Source: Microvirga flocculans ATCC BAA-817
GTDB lineage: Bacteria > Pseudomonadota > Alphaproteobacteria > Rhizobiales > Beijerinckiaceae
DNA length: 64,000 nucleotides
Direction: 5' to 3'
NCBI RefSeq assembly: GCF_000518665.1
Contig: NZ_JAEA01000009.1
Span: 186,001 to 250,000, forward strand
Under the pieces are notes generated by a model. That model saw only the letters and a list, made by a program, of their open reading frames with translations, had not been told where the DNA came from and searched no databases. Positions 57,756-64,000 of this stretch are shown here, piece by piece (the stretch's first letter is position 1; each line of letters starts with the position of its first letter). A program made the translations under genes and the position numbers.

Positions 57756-59219
57756 ATGTCATTGTCCGTCGCCTACAACACGGCCCGTTCCTCGCTCCAG
57801 GCATCGCAGTCGCAGATGGCGGTGGTGTCGCGCAACACGTCGGGAGCCTCCGATCCCAGCTACTCGCGCAAGATCGCGGCCCTGACGACCGGCGGCGGGT
57901 ATGCCCGCGTTACGGTTTTCCGGGCGAGCGACCAGGCGCTCTTGACGAAGATGCTGGAAACGACATCCGATGCGGCCACGCAGAAAGCCCTCCTCGAAGG
58001 GCTCAAGAAACTCAGCGAGACCATCGGAGACCCGGAGCTGGATCAGTCCCCGGCCGCCCGGATCGGCGCGTTGAGCAGCGCTCTTCAGCAATATGCCAAC
58101 ACGCCGGACAATGCGGCGCGCGCCCGGGCCTTCGTGAAGGCCGCGTCAGATCTGGCCGAATCTCTGAACCAGGCCACCGCCACCATCCAGGCCATCCGCC
58201 TCGAGGCGGATACGGGCATGGCGCATTCCGTCGCCCGCATCAACGACCTGCTGCAGAAGTTCGAGGCCGCCAACAACCAGGTGATGAGCGGGTCCGCCCT
58301 GGGCGCCGACGTGACCGACGCCATGGATACGCGCGACAGCCTGATCGCCCAGCTCTCCGAGGAGATCGGGATCACGGTCGTGCCGCGCGCCGGCAACGAC
58401 ATCGCTCTTTATACGGACAGCGGCGTGCCCCTGTTCGACCGGCTGCCGCGAAAGGTCGAGTTCACGCCGAAGACGGTCTATGACCCTACCGTAACCGGAG
58501 GAAGCGTCTCCATCGACGGCATTCAGGTGACGGGCGCGGGGGCGACGATGCCCTTGAACTCGGGCAACCTCGTCGGCCTGGCGCGGCTTCGCGACGATGT
58601 GGCAGGAACATACCAGTTTCAGCTCGACGAGCTCGCGCGCAGCGTCATCGCGGCCTTCGCGGAGAGCGACCAGAGCGGTGCGGCGCAGCCCGACATGCCG
58701 GGCGTCTTCACGTTCCCCGGAGCGACGGGCGTTCCGGCCCCGCCGGCCTTCGCCGGGCTTGCGGGGCTGATCAAGGTCAACGATACCGTCGATCCCGACA
58801 AGGGCGGTTCCTTCGACTTCATTCGCGATGGCGGCATCAACGGCGCCGATTATGTCTACAATCCCGACGGCAACGCCAACGCCGCCTTCTCGCAGCGCCT
58901 GAATGGTCTGTCGGATGCCATGGTCGCCCAGCGCGGCATCGATGCCAGCCTGGGCTTCGGACCCACCGCGTCTCTGCACAGCCTGGCGGCGCTCTCGGGA
59001 AGCTGGGTCGAAGCCACGCGTCAGAGCGCGAGCCAGAGCGTGGATTACCAGAACACGCTTCTTGCCCATGCCTCGGAGGCCCTGTCGAACGCCACCGATG
59101 TCAACATGGATGACGAAACGGCTCTCATGCTGCAGCTCGAGAAGTCATACGCCGCATCGGCGAAGCTGCTCTCCGTCATCGACCAGATGCTCAAAACCCT
59201 CCTCAGTGTCGTAGGCTGA
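57756..59219 (+). CDS. flgK: Flagellar hook-filament junction protein FlgK (HAP1)
   Basis: This 487-residue junction protein has an N-terminal segment SLSVAYNTARSSLQASQSQMAVVSRNTSGASDPSYSRKIAALTTG that matches the FlgK N-terminal helix, and a C-terminal DVNMDDETALMLQLEKSYAASAKLLSVIDQMLKTLLSVVG helix. The middle has EEIGITVVPRAGNDIALYTDSGVPLFDRLPRKVEF. It is close to E. coli FlgK (547 aa) but smaller. It follows flgE by 33 bases and precedes flgL by 3. Confidence 0.92.
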   Translation: MSLSVAYNTARSSLQASQSQMAVVSRNTSGASDPSYSRKIAALTTGGGYARVTVFRASDQALLTKMLETTSDAATQKALLEGLKKLSETIGDPELDQSPAARIGALSSALQQYANTPDNAARARAFVKAASDLAESLNQATATIQAIRLEADTGMAHSVARINDLLQKFEAANNQVMSGSALGADVTDAMDTRDSLIAQLSEEIGITVVPRAGNDIALYTDSGVPLFDRLPRKVEFTPKTVYDPTVTGGSVSIDGIQVTGAGATMPLNSGNLVGLARLRDDVAGTYQFQLDELARSVIAAFAESDQSGAAQPDMPGVFTFPGATGVPAPPAFAGLAGLIKVNDTVDPDKGGSFDFIRDGGINGADYVYNPDGNANAAFSQRLNGLSDAMVAQRGIDASLGFGPTASLHSLAALSGSWVEATRQSASQSVDYQNTLLAHASEALSNATDVNMDDETALMLQLEKSYAASAKLLSVIDQMLKTLLSVVG

Positions 59220-59222
59220 TCC

Positions 59223-60284
59223 ATGAGAACGACGTTCGTCTCAACCGTATCGCTGTGGAATTCGTCGAAGTCGACCCTGGATAAGCTCCAGACCGGCTTG
59301 GTGAAGGCCAACAAGGAACTCGTGACCGGGCGCGAAGCCGATGTGGGCCTGAAGCTCGGATACAGAACGGGCGATACGCTCTCCCTGCGCCAGAGCAGGG
59401 CTGAGCTGGATGCGCTGACCGACAGCAATGCCTCCACCTTGCTGCGCATCAAGTCGACCTATCAGGCTCTCGACAATGCCAGGACCACCGCCGAGAAGTT
59501 CATGGGCGTTCTCATCGCGACTCCCCTGACCGACGGAAGCCTCGGGCCTGTTCAGTATCAGGCCAAGGTCAACCTCGACGGCTTGATCTCTGGTCTGAAC
59601 ATCGACGTGGCGGGCCAATATGTATTCGGCGGCTTGAACACCCAGGAGAAGCCTCTCAACGCCTATGTCCAGGGCCCGGTGCCGTCGGCGTCGAAGGCCG
59701 CGATCGACGCCGCCTTCGCGGCGGCGCCTCCCGCAGGCTTCGGCTTCAGCCAGAGCGCACCTGCGGTCGCCTCGATCACGCCCGCGGAAATGGAGGCCTT
59801 CCTCGACGGACCTTTCGCGAACCTCTTCACGGGCGTCAACTGGCAGAACTGGTCGAACGCTTCGAGCGAAAACATCCAGAGCCGCATCTCTCCGCAGCAG
59901 CGGGTGGAGACATCGGCCAACGCGAATGACGAAGCCATCCAGAAACTGACCATGGCCTACACCATGGTGTTCGAACTGGGCATCGACAACCTGAAAGACG
60001 ACACGAGAACGCTTCTGGTCGACAGGATCGTCAATACTTTCTCGGATGCGATCACCGGCCTGACCGGGATGCAATCCAAGCTCGGTGCGGTCCAGGAGAA
60101 GATCGAGCAGGCCGACGAGCGGATGAGCCTGCAGAAGACGATCATGGACGAAAAGATCACGCATCTCGAAGCCGTCGACCCGGCAGAGGCCAAGATCCGC
60201 GTCGATCAGCTGATGACCCAGATCCAGACCTCCTATTCCCTGACGGCGCAGCTCAAGAATTTAAGCCTGATCAATTTCATCTGA
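59223..60284 (+). CDS. flgL: Flagellar hook-filament junction protein FlgL (HAP3)
   Basis: This 353-residue flagellin-like junction protein has the N-terminal MRTTFVSTVSLWNSSKSTLDKLQTGLVKANKELVTGREADVGLKLGYRTG and the C-terminal IEQADERMSLQKTIMDEKITHLEAVDPAEAKIRVDQLMTQIQTSYSLTAQLKNLSLINFI helices, the latter the standard flagellin-fold end. The length is close to E. coli FlgL (317 aa). It begins three bases after flgK. No flagellin gene (fliC/fla) lies in the window. Confidence 0.9.
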   Translation: MRTTFVSTVSLWNSSKSTLDKLQTGLVKANKELVTGREADVGLKLGYRTGDTLSLRQSRAELDALTDSNASTLLRIKSTYQALDNARTTAEKFMGVLIATPLTDGSLGPVQYQAKVNLDGLISGLNIDVAGQYVFGGLNTQEKPLNAYVQGPVPSASKAAIDAAFAAAPPAGFGFSQSAPAVASITPAEMEAFLDGPFANLFTGVNWQNWSNASSENIQSRISPQQRVETSANANDEAIQKLTMAYTMVFELGIDNLKDDTRTLLVDRIVNTFSDAITGLTGMQSKLGAVQEKIEQADERMSLQKTIMDEKITHLEAVDPAEAKIRVDQLMTQIQTSYSLTAQLKNLSLINFI

Positions 60285-60299
60285 TAGTGGAGTCAAGTC

Positions 60300-60647
60300 G
60301 TGTACCGCTTCTCTTACGCAGAGATCATTGAAGATTCTTCGAGGGACTGCCGCCTGCGCGAGTACGAATTGTTCGACCGCGCCATCAATCTGATGAAAGG
60401 GGCGAATGGAAAGCCCTCGCAGTCCCAGGAAATGCTGGAGGCGATCATCTTCGTCCAGCGGCTTTGGACCTTCTTGATCAAGGATCTGGGGCATCCGGAC
60501 AACGGGCTACCCGACCAGTTGAAGGGGCAGCTCATCTCCATCGGCCTCTGGGTAATGCGGGAAACCGATCGCGTCCTGCGGGGCGAGCACAACAATCTCG
60601 ACGCGCTGATCGACATCAACGGAATAATTCAGGAAGGCCTGAAATGA
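60300..60647 (+). CDS. flaF: Flagellin secretion/assembly regulator FlaF
   Basis: This is 115 residues from GTG 60300, with GGAG before it. The FlaF core shows SRDCRLREYELFDRAINLMKGANGKPSQSQEMLEAIIFVQRLWTFLIKDLGHPDNGLPDQLKGQLISIGLWVMRETDRVLRGE. In alphaproteobacteria FlaF and FlbT balance flagellin synthesis and secretion. It sits between flgL and flbT, the usual order. Its stop overlaps the flbT start. Confidence 0.92.
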   Translation: MYRFSYAEIIEDSSRDCRLREYELFDRAINLMKGANGKPSQSQEMLEAIIFVQRLWTFLIKDLGHPDNGLPDQLKGQLISIGLWVMRETDRVLRGEHNNLDALIDINGIIQEGLK

Positions 60648-61063
60648 AAGCGAAAATGCGGTTCTCTCTGAAGGCTGGAGAGCGGATCTTCATCAATGGG
60701 GCCGTTCTGACGGTGAGCCAGAAGGTGACCTTGAGCCTCTTGAACGACGCACGGTTCCTTCTCGAGAGCCACGTGCTCCAGGTGAGCGAGGCCACCACGC
60801 CGATGCGCCAGCTGTACTTCGTCGTGCAGTCCATCCTCATCAATCCGCAGGAAGCGGACAAGGTGATGGGCGCATTCCGCAAGCTGCACGAGTCCCTCGT
60901 GAGCATCACTATCGACGAGGAAACCAGGACGTCTCTCGACAAAGTGGGGGAGCTCGTGGCGGCCGACCGGACCTTCGAGGCCCTGAAGGTCATCCGGACC
61001 TTGTTCGAGCCTATCGCCCGCACCGCGGCGCCGGCTGAAGCCGCCGCCGTGCAGGCTGCCTGA
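60644..61063 (+). CDS. flbT: Flagellin synthesis repressor FlbT
   Basis: This is 139 residues from ATG 60644 in an ATGA overlap with flaF. It has the FlbT sequence MRFSLKAGERIFINGAVLTVSQKVTLSLLNDARFLLESHVLQ and PMRQLYFVVQSILINPQEADKVMGAFRKL. FlbT binds the 5' end of flagellin mRNA and promotes its decay when hook assembly is incomplete in Caulobacter. Here the flagellin targets lie outside the window. It precedes flgD by 15 bases. Confidence 0.93.
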   Translation: MKAKMRFSLKAGERIFINGAVLTVSQKVTLSLLNDARFLLESHVLQVSEATTPMRQLYFVVQSILINPQEADKVMGAFRKLHESLVSITIDEETRTSLDKVGELVAADRTFEALKVIRTLFEPIARTAAPAEAAAVQAA

Positions 61064-61078
61064 TCCAAGGAGATCGTG

Positions 61079-61474
61079 ATGAATGTCAATTCCGTAACGA
61101 ATGCGCTCGCATCCCAAAGGTCGGCGGCGAGCGCCTCGCCCTCGACGGTGAGCTACGACAACTTCCTCAAGCTCCTGATGGCCCAGCTGAAGAACCAGGA
61201 TCCGACGGAGCCCATGAAGTCGACGGATTACATGGCGCAGCTCGCCACTTTCTCCCAGGTCGAACAGGCCGTCAAAGGCAATGCCAAGCTCGATGCGCTC
61301 CTGTCCTCGTCGGCTCTGTCCCAGGCCGACAGCGTGATCGGGCGAACGGTCACGACGGCGGACGGCAAGGTGACCGGTAAGGTCGATTCCGTCATGATAA
61401 CGAGCGAAGGCGCCGTCGCCCAGTTGGCGGGCGGAGCGCGGGTCCTGCTTGGACCGGGCATCGTGGTGAGCTGA
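61079..61474 (+). CDS. flgD: Flagellar hook capping protein FlgD
   Basis: This is 131 residues from ATG 61079 (AAGGAG six bases before); an adjacent GTG is possible. The N-terminal FlgD region is YDNFLKLLMAQLKNQDPTEPMKSTDYMAQLATFSQVEQAVKGNAKLDALL and the end is a short beta domain (GRTVTTADGKVTGKVDSVMITSEGAVAQLAGGARVLLGPGIVVS). It is far shorter than E. coli FlgD (231 aa), as is usual in rhizobia. It caps the growing hook. Confidence 0.9.
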   Translation: MNVNSVTNALASQRSAASASPSTVSYDNFLKLLMAQLKNQDPTEPMKSTDYMAQLATFSQVEQAVKGNAKLDALLSSSALSQADSVIGRTVTTADGKVTGKVDSVMITSEGAVAQLAGGARVLLGPGIVVS

Positions 61475-61476
61475 CC

Positions 61477-61743
61477 ATGAACGAGGTCGATGCCCTCGAG
61501 CTGGTCCGGGCCGCCATCTGGACCGTGATCGTCGCGGCCGGTCCCGCCGTCGCCGCCGCGATGGTGATCGGCATCGTGATCGCCCTCATTCAGGCTCTGA
61601 CGCAGATTCAGGAGGTCACGCTCACCTTCATCCCGAAGATCATCGCGATCCTCGTCGTGACCCTGGTGACGGGATCCTTCGTCGGATCCCAGATCTTCGC
61701 CTTCACCGAGCTGGTCTACGGCCGAATCGTAACGGGGTTCTAG
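61477..61743 (+). CDS. fliQ: Flagellar export apparatus protein FliQ
   Basis: This 88-residue FliQ has two membrane helices (AAIWTVIVAAGPAVAAAMVIGIVIALIQALTQIQEVTLTFIPKIIAILVVTLVTGSFVGSQIFAF), with the ALTQIQEVTLTFIPK signature of the family. It forms the export gate with FliP and FliR. It is two bases after flgD and is the last gene of the flgE unit. Its stop begins TAGAGCAT, like the dispersed repeat. Confidence 0.94.
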   Translation: MNEVDALELVRAAIWTVIVAAGPAVAAAMVIGIVIALIQALTQIQEVTLTFIPKIIAILVVTLVTGSFVGSQIFAFTELVYGRIVTGF

Positions 61744-61771
61744 AGCATCCGGCCCAAAGCAGCTGCCGCCT

Positions 61772-61800
61772 ATGGGCATCCCTGCGGTGCCCATTTTTTT
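61772..61800 (+). terminator. Rho-independent terminator after fliQ
   Basis: ATGGGCA (61772-61778), a bulged T and CC (61780-61781) pair with GG (61786-61787) and TGCCCAT (61788-61794) around CTGC, followed directly by seven T (61794-61800). This is the clearest intrinsic terminator in the window and separates the flgE unit from flhA. Confidence 0.85.
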
Positions 61801-61856
61801 AAGCGGGCCGCGGGTGGGGCTGGAGAGCGGGAGCCCGTGACGTCTCCGGTGCGCGA

Positions 61857-61881
61857 CCTCCGCGCAAGCTTCGTGGTGCAT
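61857..61881 (+). promoter_or_regulatory. Flagellar-unit box, flhA copy
   Basis: CCTCCGCGCAAGCTTCGTGG followed by TGCAT, 39 bases before the flhA ATG and 57 bases after the fliQ terminator. Since transcription from fliQ stops upstream, flhA needs its own promoter here. Confidence 0.55.
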
Positions 61882-61920
61882 CTGTCGGTCTCAACCTTCA
61901 TTCGTTGAGCTGATAGGCAC

Positions 61921-64000
61921 ATGGAAGCAGCTGACACTACTCCTCAGGGGCGCGGCAGGGATCTGGCATTCGCCGGCGGCGTGGTCGGTATCCTGGCCAT
62001 CCTATTTCTTCCCATCCCGCCCCTCATGATCGATCTGGGGCTCGCCTTCTCGGTTGCGCTCTCCGTTCTGATTCTCATGGTGGCGCTCTGGATCCAGAAG
62101 CCACTCGAATTCTCCGCCTTTCCGACCGTTCTTCTCATCGCGACACTGTTGCGTCTGGCGCTCAGCATCGCCTCGACCCGCCTGATCCTCTCCGATGGCC
62201 ACAAGGGAATCGATGCCGCCGGTCACGTGATCAGCGGCTTCTCCCGGTTCGTGATGAGCGGCGACTTCGTCATCGGCATCGTCGTCTTCCTCATCCTGAT
62301 CACCGTCAACTTCCTCGTGATCACCAAGGGCGCCACCCGAATCGCCGAAGTGGGCGCCCGCTTCACGCTCGATGCGATCCCCGGCAAGCAGATGGCGATC
62401 GATGCGGATCTCTCCGCAGGCCTGATCGACGAGAAGGAGGCGCAGAAAAGGCGGCGCGAGCTCGAAGAGGAGAGCGCCTTCTTCGGCTCCATGGACGGTG
62501 CCTCCAAGTTCGTGCGCGGCGAGGCGGTGGCGAGCCTCATCACCATCGCGGTGAATATCTTCGGCGGCATCATCATCGGCGTGACGCGTCATGGCATGCC
62601 CCTGTCGAAGGCCGCCGATGTCTTCACGCAGCTTTCCGTCGGTGATGGTCTGGTGAGCCAGATTCCCGCCCTCGTCGTATCCCTGGCAGCAGGCCTCCTG
62701 GTCTCGAAGGGCGGAACGCGGGGGCAGGCGCAGCAGGCCGTTCTGGGGCAGCTCGGCGCCTATCCGCGCGCCCTGATGGTGGCGTCCGCATTGATGTTCG
62801 TGTTCGCCATCGTTCCGGGCCTTCCGATGATTCCCTTCCTGCTTCTCGGCGGCTGCATGGCCTTCGTCGCCTATGCGATCCCCAAGCAGAAGGCCGAGCG
62901 CGAGGCCGAGGCCCAGGCCAAGCTGGCGCAGGAGAAGGAGCAGCAGAAGAACCTTCTGGAATCCCGCGAATCGGTGAAGGAGAGCCTGAAGATCGCCGAG
63001 ATCGAGCTCTGCCTCGGCAAGCATCTCGCCTCCTACCTCGCGGGCTCGCACAGCGACCTGGCGCATCGGGTGAGCAAGATGCGCAAGAAGTTCGCCCAGG
63101 ATTACGGCTTCGTCCTGCCGGACGTGAAACTCTCCGACAGCCTGATGATTCCGCCCAAAAGCTACCAGATCAAGATTCACGGGACCGTCATCGCGACACA
63201 GGAGATCCGGCCCGGCGACCTTCTCGTGGTCCTGGGTGACGGCCCCGTTCCGGACGTGCCGGGCGACGAGGTGCGCGAGCCCGCCTTCGGCATGAAGGCC
63301 ATGTGGGTTTCCGACGTGTACCTGAACGAAATCAAGCGCCAGGGCTTTGCCGCCGTGGACGGCGCCTCGGTTCTTCTCACTCACCTGAGCGAGGTCATCC
63401 GCAACAATCTGCCCCAGCTTCTCTCGTACAAGGATGTCCGCAACCTGCTCGACGGACTCGACCCAGAATACAAGCGTCTGCTCGACGACATCTGCCCGTC
63501 TCAGATTTCCTATTCGGGCCTGCAGGCGGTGCTCAAGCTTCTGCTCGCCGAACGTGTTTCCATCCGCAACCTGAGCCTCATTCTCGAAGCCATCGCCGAG
63601 ATCGCTCCCCATGCCCGCCGGGCCGAGCAGCTTGTGGAGCATGTTCGCGTGCGCATCGCCCAGCAGATCTGCGGCGACCTCGCGGAGGGAGGGGCGCTCA
63701 ACGTCCTGCGCCTCGGCAACAAGTGGGATATCGCCTTCCACCAAAGTCTGAAACGGGACGCGAAGGGCGACGTCGTGGAATTCGACATCGATCCGCGCCT
63801 CGTGGAGCAGTTCGGAGCGGAGGCGTCGGAGGCCATCAAGACCCGCATGGGACAGGTGAAGAGCTTCGCCATCGTGACCGCGCCGGACGCACGTCCCTAT
63901 GTGCGTATGATCATCGAGCGCATGTTCTCGTCCCTGCCGGTCCTGTCGCACCTGGAAATCGCCCGGGGCGTCGAGGTCAACTCGCTCGGGACCGTCGCGT
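61921..64000 (+). CDS. flhA: Flagellar export apparatus protein FlhA (3' end outside window)
   Basis: The frame from ATG 61921 is open to the window edge (693 codons; a full FlhA is about 690-720, so nearly complete). The N-terminal membrane part (about 330 residues, eight helices) contains the FHIPEP-family signature [19 protein letters not shown] and the cytosolic [31 protein letters not shown] loop. The cytoplasmic domain includes [29 protein letters not shown] and [33 protein letters not shown]. FlhA forms the nonameric export gate ring. The long minus-strand frame opposite is a shadow. fliR, expected next, is outside. Confidence 0.96.
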   Translation, partial: MEAADTTPQGRGRDLAFAGGVVGILAILFLPIPPLMIDLGLAFSVALSVLILMVALWIQKPLEFSAFPTVLLIATLLRLALSIASTRLILSDGHKGIDAAGHVISGFSRFVMSGDFVIGIVVFLILITVNFLVITKGATRIAEVGARFTLDAIPGKQMAIDADLSAGLIDEKEAQKRRRELEEESAFFGSMDGASKFVRGEAVASLITIAVNIFGGIIIGVTRHGMPLSKAADVFTQLSVGDGLVSQIPALVVSLAAGLLVSKGGTRGQAQQAVLGQLGAYPRALMVASALMFVFAIVPGLPMIPFLLLGGCMAFVAYAIPKQKAEREAEAQAKLAQEKEQQKNLLESRESVKESLKIAEIELCLGKHLASYLAGSHSDLAHRVSKMRKKFAQDYGFVLPDVKLSDSLMIPPKSYQIKIHGTVIATQEIRPGDLLVVLGDGPVPDVPGDEVREPAFGMKAMWVSDVYLNEIKRQGFAAVDGASVLLTHLSEVIRNNLPQLLSYKDVRNLLDGLDPEYKRLLDDICPSQISYSGLQAVLKLLLAERVSIRNLSLILEAIAEIAPHARRAEQLVEHVRVRIAQQICGDLAEGGALNVLRLGNKWDIAFHQSLKRDAKGDVVEFDIDPRLVEQFGAEASEAIKTRMGQVKSFAIVTAPDARPYVRMIIERMFSSLPVLSHLEIARGVEVNSLGTVA

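Noticed and set aside
62002..63951. A long open minus-strand frame (649 codons) at the right end
   Set aside because: It is the shadow of flhA, whose plus-strand translation shows all family motifs; the antisense product has no recognisable domain.
1..64000. CRISPR arrays, tRNA or rRNA genes, insertion sequences, prophage genes
   Set aside because: I looked for regular short repeats with spacers, cloverleaf ends with CCA-like patterns, transposase motifs and phage structural genes and recognised none.

Overview
The window is GC-rich chromosomal DNA from an alphaproteobacterium, most likely of the order Hyphomicrobiales. Three features point there: the orphan regulator FtcR with a MotC/MotE-type motor and FlaF/FlbT, a FixL/FixJ-type oxygen sensor pair, and small conserved proteins typical of the group. 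A dispersed intergenic repeat that starts at the TAG stop of the upstream gene (TAGAGCATTTT...) recalls Methylobacteriaceae/Microvirga-like genomes. The genus is an inference, not proven. I recognise no rRNA, tRNA, CRISPR array or insertion sequence.

Left part (1-22 kb), housekeeping and stress genes: the 3' end of an aldehyde dehydrogenase, a CYTH-like protein, a secreted lytic transglycosylase, a HlyU-family protein, an AT-rich (probably acquired) methyltransferase, a heme catalase and a zinc alcohol dehydrogenase. Next comes the stress trio prkA-yeaH-spoVR, followed by a small tail-anchored unknown. Then come a YihY-family membrane protein, two small proteins, an aldose 1-epimerase-like protein, a subtilisin-like protease with RTX repeats, and a GAF-PAS-GGDEF-EAL cyclic-di-GMP enzyme.

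Middle part (22-34.5 kb), regulation and chemotaxis: the flagellar regulator ftcR, then cheA-cheW-cheY-cheZ. On the other strand lie a heparinase II/III-like protein, a FixJ-type regulator and a five-PAS kinase. The last PAS of that kinase keeps the FixL heme histidine and distal arginine.

Right part (34.8-64 kb), the flagellar regulon in at least six transcription units: flgB-flgC-fliE-flgG-flgA-flgI-motE-flgH-fliL-fliP; fliF-fliH-like-motB-motC-fliK-transglycosylase; motA-fliM-small coiled-coil protein-fliN-fliG-flhB-unknown on the minus strand; flgF-fliI; flgE-flgK-flgL-flaF-flbT-flgD-fliQ, closed by a clear intrinsic terminator; and flhA, cut by the window edge. An Omp19/AprI-like lipoprotein lies inside the cluster.

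The most interesting observation is a conserved motif, core CGCAAG-N2-3-CGTGG, found before the first gene of these flagellar units and not noticed elsewhere by eye. It is a candidate FtcR operator or flagellar promoter. Other points of interest are the FixL-like multi-PAS sensor beside the flagellar cluster, a compositionally foreign block inside flgE, a duplicated module in CheA, a FliM-type CheY-binding tail on CheZ, and the stop-codon-linked repeat family.
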